NCBI RefSeq assembly: GCF_000023985.1
Contig: NC_013156.1
Coordinates: forward strand, 62,001-126,000
Reading direction: 5' to 3'
Source: Methanocaldococcus fervens AG86
GTDB taxonomy: Archaea > AGJL01 > Methanococci > Methanococcales > Methanocaldococcaceae
DNA: 64,000 bases
This document shows positions 26,552 through 36,843 of this stretch, one piece after another (the first letter of the stretch is position 1; every line of letters starts with the position of its first letter). The translations under genes were made by a program, and so were the position numbers. A model generated the notes under the pieces. It was not told the origin of the DNA. It searched no databases and saw only the letters and a program-made list of their open reading frames with translations.

Positions 26552-27402
26552 GTTCTTCCCCTTCTATCAAGGTAGATTGCCAATACTATAAGCCCAAAAC
26601 CTAAAATAATCCCAATAACTCCCAACAAACTTGGTGAGTTCCTTCTTTCTTCCAAAACTATTACATCATCTGGAGTTGAATCGTATAGCTTTACATAGAA
26701 ATATGGTTCTTTCAAGTATGCGGTATTATTTGAAACAAAAACGTTGTATTTTTTATCAAACGTGAATGTACCTTTTGAGTTTTTAATTATGTAAGAAGTA
26801 TTATTTTCACCAATGGATGTGGTATTTTTAACCATGTATCCATAAAATTCTGAACTGTTAAAGAATTTTGGATGGTAAATGTTACAAATTGATGAAATGT
26901 CATCTAAATAAATTAAACTTACAACTTTTTTGCTTGTTTTGTTATACTCTAAAATGTATTTTCCGTTAGTTTCAGCCAATTTATTTTCTGCAAATATTGC
27001 AATTTTTATATCATTTGGGGGAATTCTCATCCTAATTCTCCCAAGGGAACCTACATAATCTTCAAGTTGTGGAATCGTTATATTTATTGTGTTATTGAGT
27101 TTATCAACACTAAAGTTGTAGTAAAATACAATAGAACTTGAAGAATTTGTATAAAGTAGATATGAGTAATTACAACCGTAGATATCTTCATAAAGAACAA
27201 TTCCTGCAGATTTTACATAATGAGGAGTATTTGTTCCGTTTATTATATCTTTAACATACGCAGTGTCGTTTTTTATAGTTATGTATAAAATCTCGTTATA
27301 TTTCATATTATCATAATCTATACCTGAAGTATTAAATTCTGCAAAAGTAGAGTTAATTATGAGTAAGATTAACATACTTAACACATAATATGTTTTTTTC
27401 AT
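26548..27402 (-). CDS. Type I membrane surface protein with C-terminal anchor (284 aa)
   Basis: An N-terminal signal peptide ([21 protein letters not shown], cut after the Ala), an extracellular domain of about 235 residues rich in Asn-x-Thr/Ser sites, and a C-terminal helix [21 protein letters not shown] followed by the stop-transfer DRRGR. A surface-anchored subunit of the pilus or its base is the inference. It lies between the operon-leading pilin and a minor component, with a good GGTGATAAATAC ribosome site. Confidence 0.75.
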
Positions 27403-27423
27403 GTATTTATCACCTTTTAGTGT

Positions 27424-28128
27424 TTAGTTTATTTCAAACGTTATTTTTTTCTCTACATTTCCATATTTTGTAGAAGCAACAATTTTAAATATTGGAGTAT
27501 TTGGAATCTTTGTGTTATTTATTAGGATGTGGTAACTAACAGCTTTCTTAGAATTTCCTTTTAATAAAAAACTCTTTGTAGGGGAATTTAAGACAACTAA
27601 ATTGGTTAGATTTGATGTATTTGTTGAAGCATAATATAATCTCCCATCTTTATCGTAAAATTTCATCGAAGAATTGTAATATGTCTCGTTAAAATAGATA
27701 TAAACTCCATTATGATTGTAAGGATTTCCATTTCTATCTAATAATTGGTTGTTGTTATTTTCATCTATATTCACGGATGCCCAAGAAACGTTTGGAGTTA
27801 AGCAGTATATTCTCGTATCTACACTCAAATCCTCATCAATATTATTTATGAATTCAAGAATTACCGTTTGTATAAATCTTTCTTCAGGGGTATTTGTTAT
27901 TTTTAAATCGTTATTTAAATCGAGATTTGTAAAATAGTATGTCTCAATTGATGAAATTTCAATGGGTTTTATAACGTTACCTATGGATGATTTTATTGTT
28001 GGAGTCATTTTTTCTGTAGTATCTGCAAATATATCGTTACTCCAAGTGTAATACATAGTTCCAACAACAACCGCAGCTCCAATTAACAGTAACATGGTAA
28101 TTATTAATGATATGCCGGAGTTATTCAT
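27424..28128 (-). CDS. DUF1628-type pilin, first gene of the pilus operon
   Basis: A 234-residue protein beginning MNNSGISLIITMLLLIGAAVVVG, a short leader with Gly at the likely cleavage site, like the two major pilins' ISPILALL helix, then a secreted domain. The start at 28128 follows GGTGAACACA. It opens the ten-gene operon (28.1 to 19.6 kb). It could be the principal pilin of this machine or a minor one, with the two divergent-strand pilins as main subunits. Confidence 0.76.
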   Translation of the reverse strand: MNNSGISLIITMLLLIGAAVVVGTMYYTWSNDIFADTTEKMTPTIKSSIGNVIKPIEISSIETYYFTNLDLNNDLKITNTPEERFIQTVILEFINNIDEDLSVDTRIYCLTPNVSWASVNIDENNNNQLLDRNGNPYNHNGVYIYFNETYYNSSMKFYDKDGRLYYASTNTSNLTNLVVLNSPTKSFLLKGNSKKAVSYHILINNTKIPNTPIFKIVASTKYGNVEKKITFEIN

Positions 28129-28356
28129 TGTGTTCACCGTTAAGTTTATTATATACTTTGAAGTTTATTATACTAAAGCAAATTTTATAATATTTAAGAT
28201 TAACTTTATACATAAAAATATTTCTGCAAAATTTATGAATTATGAAGATAACCTATACTATTAATATTTCTATAATATTAATTGCAAAGTTATTAATAAT
28301 ATTTATACTTTGTATTATAAAAGTTGTGAATTATAAATAGTTAAGGTGCTAGAATT

Positions 28357-31335
28357 ATGGAATTCAAATATATCATACTACTTATATTTGTAGCAGGTTT
28401 AGCAACGTCAACAGTAGGTGGTTTAGAAATAAAAGATATTGAGTATTACGAGAATTCTCAAAATCTCGTTATAACGCTAAACAATCCAAACAGCGATATT
28501 AACGCTAATATCTCAATAATTGGATACATGGATAACAAAATAGATACAAAAGTTGAGATTTTTAATTACACAATCCCAAAAAATTCTTTATTATTTGTTA
28601 GAAAAAGAATGGTATTTAATGAAAAAGGGGAGCATACTGTATATGTGATAATTAAAAGTAATAATGCAACATATTCTTTTTTCAAAAAGATAGATATTAG
28701 TTATGCATATGATAATAGAATCCCAATTTATGAAGAAGAAGTCAAGAAAAATATTAACATAGAAGGGTTATATTTTGATAAAAACTCTGTTTATCCCTTT
28801 CCATTTTATGACTTCATTTATGTAATTGTGAAAAATAACGATGTTATTCCTCATTACGTAAATGTCTCATTAACAGCCTCGTTAGATGGGGAATATTATG
28901 CAACTGAAGATGGTAAAATAATAAAATCCAATCCACCAAACACTTTAGTAGTGAAATCCTGGAACCCTTCAATCTATATATCTCCAAAATCTACAAAAAT
29001 AATTCCAATGAAGGTAAATTTTAATTATGCTGGAAATTATAAAATAACAGTAAATGCCGTTGATGACGAAGGGCATAGGGATGAAGAGACATATGATAAA
29101 ATACTTGTAGAATGTCCATTATACATTTATAATATTACCTGCGAATGCGAATATGGCAATTATACATATTCCAACTGGTTTGATATTGAGATAAATAACA
29201 CTGTTGATTACGATGTTTATGGAACGTTAAATGTATTTTTATGTGAGAAAAAAGATGATAATTACATTATTCTAGATAACAAAACTATAAATAAGTATTT
29301 TTTAGCAAAAGGTTTCAATGGAGGATATTCTATTCCAGTTAAGCTCAACACTTCAGCATTGAATCCTTATGATGAGGATTTTGTAGTATTTGTAGCTTAT
29401 AATACTGGAACTATAAGAAATGTATATAAAAAATCTTTTAAAAAGCCTGTAAAAATCAACGGATTGGAAGTAAAGGATTATCCTGAAAATTACCACTTCA
29501 TTGATGAAACCATATTTTATGATTCATATGTTAATATAACAAACAATCTGGATGAATATATAAAGGTAAACGTCTCAATAGTTGATATTTACAATAAAAC
29601 CTATTCAAAAGAAGTTAAACTCGCCCCAAAGAAATATAAAAATTATACTATAGTAAAATTTGATGGACTAAAGATTAATGCAAAAGATTTATCCCATGAT
29701 GGAAAAATTAAACTAAGATTTACTATTACAGCTATTACGCCACCTTATGAAAAATACTACATCACTAAAAAGAATGAAATAGTTGAGGTATCTTTAATTC
29801 CTACACCACCTGTTTATGTTCAAAATACTTTAAATGATGAGGTTTTTGTTGGATATTATCAAAATCTATCCTTTACCCTTAAAAAAGTTGTAGGAAGAAC
29901 GGTTTATGCAAGAGTATATGTAACTGTTCCAGATGAGATTAATGATTCAGCGTTTTTTGAAGAAAAATATCTAAAAATTGGAACAATGGAGGAAATTCCA
30001 GTAAATATTAAAGCCCTATTTTTAAAGGAGTATAATGGACCAATATATATTCATGTTGATACAGATATGGGCGTTAGAGAATGCGTTGCTACAAGAATTG
30101 TTGAAGCAAAGCCCATAATCTCATGCGAAGACCTTTATTTAAATAACTACACTGTCCTTATAAAGATAAGGAACAGAACAGAAGGATTAACAATGAATGA
30201 GCCTATTGTAGGATATCCCGTTAATGTTACCTTATCTTTAAAAAGTTATGTTCCTAATTTAAAAGATATAGAGATATGGGCTTCTGCAATGGATGAAAAT
30301 AGAAGATTGATAAATTGTAGTGAGAAAAAAAGAATCAATATTTATGGAAATCACAGAAAAATTAATCTTGAGATTTTATTGAATGATTCACTGGAAGGTT
30401 ATTTGATAATATACGCCAAAACTGGAGAAGCTATAATTCCTTTATATTATAGGCCAATTATGGTTACCTATCCAATAACATTTGAATTAAATTATAATCC
30501 TTCAAACGCTTGGGCAAACTTAACGTTATCTCACAATTATCAAGTTCCATTGAAGGTTGTGGCTACAGTGGATAAATATTCTAAGGAAATAACCATTTAT
30601 CCATATAAGGATGTTGTTGTTCCATTTTACGTTGGAAAAGATAGAAAAAACGTATCAGTAACCATAGAATTATCAAATAGTGTCTCACCAATAAAGAAAT
30701 TCGAAAAGACATTTTATTTTGGGAAATTAGAAAAAAATAAAGATTATATGGAGAAAGATGATAAGATAAATAAATCTAAAGAAAAAAGCACGCATAATGT
30801 CAGTTTACCTCCGGATATTGGAACATGTGTAGGAGAAGGAACCAGAACATCTAAAAATGAGTCAGAGTTATCACACAAAGTTACTGGAATTATCTCCCTA
30901 AAAGATTTAATATATATTTTGGTAATTTTAATATGTAGTATATTTATTGGATTGGTAGTAATCTCATTAATCTATAAACCTACACACTTAAAAATTACAC
31001 CTATCTTCAATAAATTAAAACTCAAAAAGAAATATGAAAAAGAAAAGCATGTAAAGGCATTAGAACCTCCAAAAGTTTACATGTTTGATATAATTTATTC
31101 ATTTGGAGATGTTGTAAAAATGGAAATATTCTCTGAAGGAGATGTTGATGATACTTTATATGTACTCTCTCCAACGAATAAAAAATACAAAATAGAATTA
31201 GAGAAAGTTGGGAAAAATAAATATATTGGATCGTTTAAAATACCTGAAAATGAAGCTCCAGGGCAGTATTTTATTGTATACAAACCAGAAAACCTGGCAA
31301 TTTCTGGATTTTTAGTAGTTGACATTAAAAAATAA
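28357..31335 (+). CDS. Very large surface protein with Ig-like repeats, C-terminal helix and tail
   Basis: A 992-residue protein. Signal peptide at the N-terminus ([17 protein letters not shown]), then some 820 residues of beta-rich, Ig-like/CARDB-type repeats dense in Asn-glycosylation motifs, a Ser/Lys-rich linker, a transmembrane helix ([22 protein letters not shown], residues about 850-872), and a Lys-rich stretch with a further beta-rich segment of about 85 residues ending the protein. The divergent location opposite the pilus operon, about 220 nt away, suggests a shared regulatory gap and a role as adhesin or pilus-associated scaffold. No close family was recognised. Confidence 0.8.
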   Translation: MEFKYIILLIFVAGLATSTVGGLEIKDIEYYENSQNLVITLNNPNSDINANISIIGYMDNKIDTKVEIFNYTIPKNSLLFVRKRMVFNEKGEHTVYVIIKSNNATYSFFKKIDISYAYDNRIPIYEEEVKKNINIEGLYFDKNSVYPFPFYDFIYVIVKNNDVIPHYVNVSLTASLDGEYYATEDGKIIKSNPPNTLVVKSWNPSIYISPKSTKIIPMKVNFNYAGNYKITVNAVDDEGHRDEETYDKILVECPLYIYNITCECEYGNYTYSNWFDIEINNTVDYDVYGTLNVFLCEKKDDNYIILDNKTINKYFLAKGFNGGYSIPVKLNTSALNPYDEDFVVFVAYNTGTIRNVYKKSFKKPVKINGLEVKDYPENYHFIDETIFYDSYVNITNNLDEYIKVNVSIVDIYNKTYSKEVKLAPKKYKNYTIVKFDGLKINAKDLSHDGKIKLRFTITAITPPYEKYYITKKNEIVEVSLIPTPPVYVQNTLNDEVFVGYYQNLSFTLKKVVGRTVYARVYVTVPDEINDSAFFEEKYLKIGTMEEIPVNIKALFLKEYNGPIYIHVDTDMGVRECVATRIVEAKPIISCEDLYLNNYTVLIKIRNRTEGLTMNEPIVGYPVNVTLSLKSYVPNLKDIEIWASAMDENRRLINCSEKKRINIYGNHRKINLEILLNDSLEGYLIIYAKTGEAIIPLYYRPIMVTYPITFELNYNPSNAWANLTLSHNYQVPLKVVATVDKYSKEITIYPYKDVVVPFYVGKDRKNVSVTIELSNSVSPIKKFEKTFYFGKLEKNKDYMEKDDKINKSKEKSTHNVSLPPDIGTCVGEGTRTSKNESELSHKVTGIISLKDLIYILVILICSIFIGLVVISLIYKPTHLKITPIFNKLKLKKKYEKEKHVKALEPPKVYMFDIIYSFGDVVKMEIFSEGDVDDTLYVLSPTNKKYKIELEKVGKNKYIGSFKIPENEAPGQYFIVYKPENLAISGFLVVDIKK

Positions 31336-31337
31336 TT

Positions 31338-32198
31338 TTATAGCTCAATGTCATCTATTTTTATCTTTTTACTTGCCTTTCTATCAGCCCAGCATTGAAT
31401 GCAGATTCCAACAGGCAGAGATGCTGTATGACATCCAGCAATTTCTATAAATACATCTAAAGCTGTTACATCTCCACCTAACCCCATAGCTCCAATCCCT
31501 AAGCTATTTATTTCTTTTAAAATCTCTTTTTCAAGTTCAGCTACTTCTTTATCCTTATTTCTCTCTCCAATCTTTCTTAACAATGCTTTTTTAGCCAGTT
31601 TTAATGCAACATCTGCAGTTCCACCAATGCCAACTCCAACCACTATTGGCGGGCATGGCTTACCTTCAGCATCTGCTATTACTTGGAGTATAAATTTTTT
31701 TATTCCTTCTATTCCATCAGAAGGCTTTAACATCTTTAAAGCACTCATATTTTCGCTACCAGCACCTTTTGGAAATGCAGTTATCTCAATCTCCCTATCT
31801 AGGTTTTCATCAAACTCTATATTTATAAATGGGGAGTGCAATCCAACATTTGTTTTAAAGTTCTCCCTTGTTAAGGGATGAACTACATTAGGCCTTAAAG
31901 GAACCTCTTCTGTAGCTCTCTTTACTCCTTCTTTTATTTCTTCAATGATTTTTATTATTTCAGAGGAGTTTATGTTTTTTCCAATTTTTAAAAATATTAT
32001 TGGAACCCCAGTATCTTGGCAGAGGGGGACTTGTTTTTCTTCAGCAATCTCATTGTTTTTTATAATAGCTTTTAAAGTATTTTTTGATATTTCATTACTT
32101 TCTTTAATACAAGCTTCTTTTAACGCATCTTTTACATCTTTTGGTAAATATATAACTGCCTCTTTAAACAAATCAACCACTATATCAGATATTTTCAT
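31338..32198 (-). CDS. Class I fumarate hydratase alpha subunit
   Basis: A 286-residue iron-sulfur hydratase subunit. Cys ligands are visible in CQDTGVPIIF near residue 60 and GCHTASLPVGICIQC near the end, with GAGSENMSALKML, GVGIGGTADVALKLAKKALL and LGGDVTALDVFIE between. It hydrates fumarate to malate together with a beta subunit not seen here. The start at 32198 follows GGTGAAATA; an upstream in-frame ATG exists at 32237. Confidence 0.92.
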   Translation of the reverse strand: MKISDIVVDLFKEAVIYLPKDVKDALKEACIKESNEISKNTLKAIIKNNEIAEEKQVPLCQDTGVPIIFLKIGKNINSSEIIKIIEEIKEGVKRATEEVPLRPNVVHPLTRENFKTNVGLHSPFINIEFDENLDREIEITAFPKGAGSENMSALKMLKPSDGIEGIKKFILQVIADAEGKPCPPIVVGVGIGGTADVALKLAKKALLRKIGERNKDKEVAELEKEILKEINSLGIGAMGLGGDVTALDVFIEIAGCHTASLPVGICIQCWADRKASKKIKIDDIEL

Positions 32199-32358
32199 TA
32201 TTTCACCAAATCCTACTTTTAAGGTTACAACTTGCAAATATTATGAGTCAAAGAAAATATATATTCCTAACTTCAAAAAAATTTCGATAAATATATATTT
32301 TCGTTTTTCGTTTTAAAATATTATTAAATATAAAAATTGAACAAAGTTAGTGATAACT

Positions 32359-33069
32359 ATGATCGAATTAGTACAATACTTGCCAGAAATCTTAACAATA
32401 ATTAAAAAATTGTTAGATGAAATTATCAAACAAAGTAATCGAAAAAAATTAAAAAATTCAATTAAAATGTTGTTAGAAGAGGAAATCCTTAGTTTAGAAA
32501 GTTCTATGGAAAACTCTATAAAATGCATTCAAAAATTAAATGTTATCCTTGAAAATATAAATAATCTAAAAGAACCTGAAAAGGAAGCAGAAATGTTGGC
32601 ATATGAAATTAGTAACAATGTAAATAACATGATAGATTCTTTATTTAGTATATTAAAATTGTACTTAAATCATAAAGAAGACTTTCATATAGTATTTGAT
32701 AATAGCGAAGTAAAAATATTTTTTGATGGTCTTGCTAATACATTTAAAAAAGATAATGGAAGATATATTGTTGATTTTGATATATTTATTAATTATTTGC
32801 TCTACGCGATTAAAACTTTTAACGATAAAAACTTTAAAGGAAATATGAGTATTAATGAAAATATTAATGAGCTATACAAATGTATTTTTAATATTTTTGG
32901 GTTAATTCTAACTCATACTAATAATGAGTATTCTAAAGAATATAATTTATTTATTACTTCATTTAATAAAAAACTTAACGAGTATTGTCCAATTATTAAT
33001 GACCTAGAGAATTCTATAGTTAGAAAGTTTAGTCGTTATTTAAATGTGCATTCCGTTACCTTAAAGTAA
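32359..33069 (+). CDS. Orphan helical protein (about 236 aa)
   Basis: A soluble, mainly helical protein rich in Lys, Glu, Asn and Ile, with heptad-like stretches (LLDEIIKQSNRKKLKNSI, LEEEILSLESSMENSIK) suggesting coiled coil in the first 80 residues. No catalytic motif, Cys cluster or membrane helix is visible. The ribosome site is weak (GTGATAACT). It stands alone between two gene clusters on the other strand and is a candidate accessory gene. Function not recognised. Confidence 0.6.
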   Translation: MIELVQYLPEILTIIKKLLDEIIKQSNRKKLKNSIKMLLEEEILSLESSMENSIKCIQKLNVILENINNLKEPEKEAEMLAYEISNNVNNMIDSLFSILKLYLNHKEDFHIVFDNSEVKIFFDGLANTFKKDNGRYIVDFDIFINYLLYAIKTFNDKNFKGNMSINENINELYKCIFNIFGLILTHTNNEYSKEYNLFITSFNKKLNEYCPIINDLENSIVRKFSRYLNVHSVTLK

Positions 33070-33072
33070 TCG

Positions 33073-33729
33073 TTATATCCTTTTTAACAACGCTTTTGGA
33101 TAATCTAACAATGTTTTTTCCAACTCTTTATTTGTTAATCCAGCTCCCAAACCAACTTTTTTTGCAAATTCAGCATCAATTAAATCCTCTGGAGCATGGG
33201 TATCGGTGTTAATTAAAGTTTTTAATTCAAACTCTCTTGCAATATTGACAACATAGCCGTTGGTTATATTATGCCCTCTTCTTGAAGTAATCTCAACAAA
33301 TATATCATTTTCTTTTAAATTTTCAGCTGTCTCCTTATCTAAAAATCCAGGATGGGCTAAGATATCAACATCTTCAGATATTGAGGCATAATAATTAGTT
33401 TTTTCCTCTACCGGTTCAACGACTGTTTCACCATGAACTACAACAATCTCAGCTCCTAAATCTTTGCATTTCTTGGCAAGCTTTGGAATTGACTTTGGTG
33501 GAACGTGTGTTAGCTCAACACCAACAATAACAACAATATCATCCCAATATTTTTTTAATTCCTCCTTTGCAATAGTGGTTTTTTCTATAAGCTCTTTATA
33601 GTTGCTAAAATCAGCATGGTCAGTTATTGCTATAGCTTTATGTCTTAAAACCTTAGCCCTTCTAACTAACTCAGATGGGATTAGCTCCCCATCACTAAAA
33701 ACTGTATGTGTGTGGAAGTCAAATCTCAT
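33073..33729 (-). CDS. PHP-domain metal-dependent hydrolase
   Basis: A 218-residue PHP domain: DFHTHTVFSDGE at the N-terminus (metal-binding His-x-His), AITDHADFS near residue 36, VGVELTHVP near residue 68, IVVVHGETV near residue 95, LAHPGF near residue 126 and NTDTHAP near residue 195. These supply the usual metal ligands. Substrate cannot be told from the sequence; relatives act on phosphoesters. It is followed by taw1 on the same strand. Confidence 0.85.
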   Translation of the reverse strand: MRFDFHTHTVFSDGELIPSELVRRAKVLRHKAIAITDHADFSNYKELIEKTTIAKEELKKYWDDIVVIVGVELTHVPPKSIPKLAKKCKDLGAEIVVVHGETVVEPVEEKTNYYASISEDVDILAHPGFLDKETAENLKENDIFVEITSRRGHNITNGYVVNIAREFELKTLINTDTHAPEDLIDAEFAKKVGLGAGLTNKELEKTLLDYPKALLKRI

Positions 33730-33747
33730 GTATTCACCCTAAACATT

Positions 33748-34689
33748 TTATTCAAAAATTTTTGGATTTATTTTTCTATTTTCATTCTGCAATAAAGCCA
33801 CTCTACTATCTTCACTATCATCAATCAAATTGTATGAGCTATTTTCTTCCAAAATCTTAGCTAACTTTAATATCTCATCATGCTGTAGCATATCCTCCTT
33901 CTTTAACCTCTTCTGTGAATAGCCCACATGCATATAGGATTTCAATTCTATAAAATTAGCTTCTGCCCTTTCATAAAGCTCTACAAACTTTAAGATATCA
34001 TCGTTTAATCCCCTAATCAATGTAGTTCTTATACATGTTCTTTTTTTCTCCTTCAAAATGTCTAAAGTGTTTAAAATGCTCTCCCAATATTCTTTCTTTC
34101 CCCCACATATCTTTCTATAACTTTCTAAATCATAGGCATCTAAGGAGATATAAAGCTGAGTTGGCTCTATCTTTTCAATAACATCTGTTAATATTCCATT
34201 TGAGACAACAAAAGTGGTAAATCCATTTTTGTGGAATATTTTTATTAATTCATCTAAGTATGGATAAAGGGTAGGCTCTCCTGATAAAGATATAGCCACG
34301 TGCTTTGGTTCTAATGCCTCTTTAAATTTCTTCTCTCCAACTCTGTCCAAAACCCCTTTATATCCCATAATAATCTTTTTATGCATGGCTAAAATTTTCT
34401 CATAAACGACCTCTGGCTCATCCCATTTTGGTTCTTTAATTTTACTTACATCTATGCCAATATCTCTTGGCAACACCCTCCAGCAGAATATGCAGTTTTG
34501 CTGACACCAGATAACTGATGGAGTGCATTGAATACATCTATGTGTTTCAATGCCGTAAAATTTTGATTTATAACAACTTTTATCTTCTAACATCTTTTTT
34601 CTAACCCATCCGCACAGTTTAACTGCTGTGTGGTTATCTATTTGATACCTCTGCCTTCTTAAAATTTTGTAAATCTCTTCTGGAATCAT
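33748..34689 (-). CDS. taw1: tRNA 4-demethylwyosine synthase
   Basis: A 313-residue radical SAM enzyme that builds the tricyclic wyosine base at position 37 of tRNA-Phe. The SAM-cluster motif CQQNCIFC is near residue 64, with extra Cys at CGWVRKK, CYKS and HRCIQC for the auxiliary cluster, and the family end LISLSGEPTLYPYLDEL appears as ISLSGEPTLYP near residue 134. It matches the M. jannaschii enzyme in length. It is downstream of the coenzyme M genes on the same strand. Confidence 0.93.
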   Translation of the reverse strand: MIPEEIYKILRRQRYQIDNHTAVKLCGWVRKKMLEDKSCYKSKFYGIETHRCIQCTPSVIWCQQNCIFCWRVLPRDIGIDVSKIKEPKWDEPEVVYEKILAMHKKIIMGYKGVLDRVGEKKFKEALEPKHVAISLSGEPTLYPYLDELIKIFHKNGFTTFVVSNGILTDVIEKIEPTQLYISLDAYDLESYRKICGGKKEYWESILNTLDILKEKKRTCIRTTLIRGLNDDILKFVELYERAEANFIELKSYMHVGYSQKRLKKEDMLQHDEILKLAKILEENSSYNLIDDSEDSRVALLQNENRKINPKIFE

Positions 34690-34706
34690 AATCTCACTTT
34701 AAATAT

Positions 34707-35273
34707 TTAACTCCTTTTTATCGCTTCCATAAATCGATACTTCAAAACAACTGGGGGGATTTCAATATTAGGGCATTTTTCATTGTATGGGATTGTTTTG
34801 GCTATAATAACTTTGCATTTATTTTCATTTAATGCCTTTTTAAATTCTTTTTCAAATTCTTCCAAACTTTTTGTAGTTACAGCATCTAAGCCACAACCCT
34901 TAGCTACCTCTTCCAAGTTTGTATTTCTCTTTGTGTGGGTCTTTTGATTGCCAGTAGAACCATAAGCAGAGTTATCTATTATAACCAATATATAATTTTT
35001 TGGATTTAAATAACCTATTGTTGATAAAGAGCCGAGATTCATCAATATGGAGCCATCGCCATCTATGGCTATAACCTTATCTTCACAATTTAAAGCCAAT
35101 CCCAATCCAATTGATGAAGCTAAGCCCATTGAACCAAGCATATAAAAATTCCTCTCCCTATCTTTTACAAAATACAACTCCTTTGAAGGAAATCCTATAT
35201 TGCTAACTATTATCTCCTTATCTCCAACATTTTCAACAATTTTTTTAATTACTTCTATCCTCTTTGGATACAT
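34707..35273 (-). CDS. comE: Sulfopyruvate decarboxylase beta subunit
   Basis: A 188-residue thiamine-diphosphate-binding domain containing GDGSILMNLGSLSTI (the GDG-x-N motif) near residue 73 and NSAYGSTGNQ near residue 105. With ComD it decarboxylates sulfopyruvate to sulfoacetaldehyde in coenzyme M synthesis. The start at 35273 follows GAGATGATAATC. It is 15 nt from comD and the pair reads as an operon. Confidence 0.92.
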   Translation of the reverse strand: MYPKRIEVIKKIVENVGDKEIIVSNIGFPSKELYFVKDRERNFYMLGSMGLASSIGLGLALNCEDKVIAIDGDGSILMNLGSLSTIGYLNPKNYILVIIDNSAYGSTGNQKTHTKRNTNLEEVAKGCGLDAVTTKSLEEFEKEFKKALNENKCKVIIAKTIPYNEKCPNIEIPPVVLKYRFMEAIKRS

Positions 35274-35288
35274 GATTATCATCTCATC

Positions 35289-35798
35289 TTATTCTTCTAA
35301 ATCATACTCCCAATACAATGCATCAAATAACAAAGCCACAGGGTATGATATCTTAAACATATAGGAAGAGGCATATTTTATTAATTTACATGCCTCTTCT
35401 GGTGTTTTTGGTTTATAGGTGGGGATTTCACAAACATCCAACAATTTTTCAATCCATCTTCCCATTGGTATTTGGGCAGGTATCTGCTCTTTCAAATCTC
35501 CCCTATGGCTAATTATTAACAAAGTTGGAATTTGGAATGTCTTGTATAATGAGGCGATGGCATTTATTGAATTCCCAATACCTGAATTCTGCATTAATAT
35601 TGCTGTTTTCTTTCCTGCCAAATATGCTCCAGCACATATTCCAAATGCCTCCTCTTCCCTTGTTGCAGGTATGTAAGTTATATCTTTATCATTTTCAATT
35701 AATTTTATTAGATTTTTTAAATTTGCACATGGAACCGAACAAATAAAATCAATATTTGATTCTTTTAAGGCGTTATAGATTGCTAAGCTACCCTTCAT
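35289..35798 (-). CDS. comD: Sulfopyruvate decarboxylase alpha subunit
   Basis: A 169-residue pyrimidine-binding half of the thiamine-diphosphate enzyme, starting MKGSLAIYNALKESNIDFI, with VPCANLKNLI, ATREEEAFGICAGAYLAG (the catalytic Glu region) and MQNSGIGNSINAIASL. The ATG at 35798 follows GAGGGAC; the open frame reaches 35870. comA lies 150 nt away on the opposite strand, so a shared divergent promoter region controls the pathway's first and third steps. Confidence 0.92.
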   Translation of the reverse strand: MKGSLAIYNALKESNIDFICSVPCANLKNLIKLIENDKDITYIPATREEEAFGICAGAYLAGKKTAILMQNSGIGNSINAIASLYKTFQIPTLLIISHRGDLKEQIPAQIPMGRWIEKLLDVCEIPTYKPKTPEEACKLIKYASSYMFKISYPVALLFDALYWEYDLEE

Positions 35799-35948
35799 GC
35801 TGTCCCTCTTTTTTACTATTTGGAAATATATCACAAAAAATATATACTTAATTCCTTTATTTAGTATCAACTTTTTATAATTTTACAAAATATTTACATT
35901 ATAAGAAAAAACATTATATAAAATTTCTTAAAAGAATTTGGTGATATC

Positions 35949-36704
35949 ATGAGAGCATTTGAATTTTTATACAAAGATTTCGAAAGAGGGCTGACTGTTG
36001 TATTGGATAAAGGATTACCTCCAAAATATGTTGAAGATTATCTAAAAGTTTGTGGAGACTATATAGATTTTGTAAAGTTCGGATGGGGAACATCTGCAGT
36101 TATAAATAGGGATGTTATCAAAGAAAAAATCAACTATTACAAAGATTGGGATATTAAGGTTTATCCAGGAGGGACGTTATTTGAGTATGCGTATGTTAAA
36201 GGCAAATTTGATGAATTTTTAGATGAATGTGGAAAACTTGGATTTGAAGCTGTTGAAATCTCCGACGGTTCTTCAGATATAAGCTTAGAGAAAAGAAAAA
36301 ATGCTATAGGGAAAGCTAAAGATAATGGATTTGTTGTATTAACTGAAGTTGGTAAAAAATTGCCAGAAAAGGACAAAGAATTAACTATAGAAGATAGAGT
36401 TAAATTAATAAACTTTGACTTAGATGCTGGAGCAGATTATGTTATTATTGAAGGTAGGGAGAGCGGTAAAGGTATAGGGTTGTTTGATAAAGATGGAAAG
36501 GTAAAAGAAGATGAGTTAAATGTATTAGCTAAAAATGTTGATATAAATAAAATTATTTTTGAAGCTCCTCAAAAAAATCAGCAGGTAGCTTTTATATTAA
36601 AATTTGGAAGTTCCGTTAATTTGGCAAATATTGCCTTTGATGAGGTTATAAGCTTAGAAACATTGAGGAGAGGGCTTAGAGGGGACACATTTGGAAAAAT
36701 TTAG
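35949..36704 (+). CDS. comA: Phosphosulfolactate synthase
   Basis: A 251-residue TIM barrel that adds sulfite to phosphoenolpyruvate, the first step of coenzyme M synthesis. Conserved stretches include RGLTVVLDKGLPPKYVEDYL near residue 14, VKFGWGTSAVI near residue 38, YPGGTLFEYA near residue 74, EISDGSSDI near residue 96 and IIEGRESGKGIG near residue 160. Preceded by GGTGATATC. It is divergent from comD, and its stop is 10 nt from the duplicated radB tail. Confidence 0.94.
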   Translation: MRAFEFLYKDFERGLTVVLDKGLPPKYVEDYLKVCGDYIDFVKFGWGTSAVINRDVIKEKINYYKDWDIKVYPGGTLFEYAYVKGKFDEFLDECGKLGFEAVEISDGSSDISLEKRKNAIGKAKDNGFVVLTEVGKKLPEKDKELTIEDRVKLINFDLDAGADYVIIEGRESGKGIGLFDKDGKVKEDELNVLAKNVDINKIIFEAPQKNQQVAFILKFGSSVNLANIAFDEVISLETLRRGLRGDTFGKI

Positions 36705-36713
36705 TAAATAAAG

Positions 36714-36843
36714 TCAATCAATAATCTCAATCCCTCTCCCAACGAAACTTTATAACACCTCCTCGCTACGCTCGGAGGTGTAACTTAGATTGGGAAAGAT
36801 GCCCATATAAAATTTAGTCGATAATTTCAATCCCCCTTTCAAC
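36714..36843. repeat. Duplicated radB 3' end flanking a GC-rich hairpin
   Basis: The last 30 nt of radB (36814-36843) recur 100 nt downstream at 36714-36743. The downstream copy reads, on the minus strand, VGRGIEIID and then TGA, against VERGIEIID and TAA in the real gene. Of the seven differing bases most are third-position changes. Between them is a 70-nt piece with a hairpin, ACACCTCC pairing GGAGGTGT (36755-36762 and 36774-36781) around a TCGCTACGCTC loop. The GC-rich hairpin is unusual here. Confidence 0.75.
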
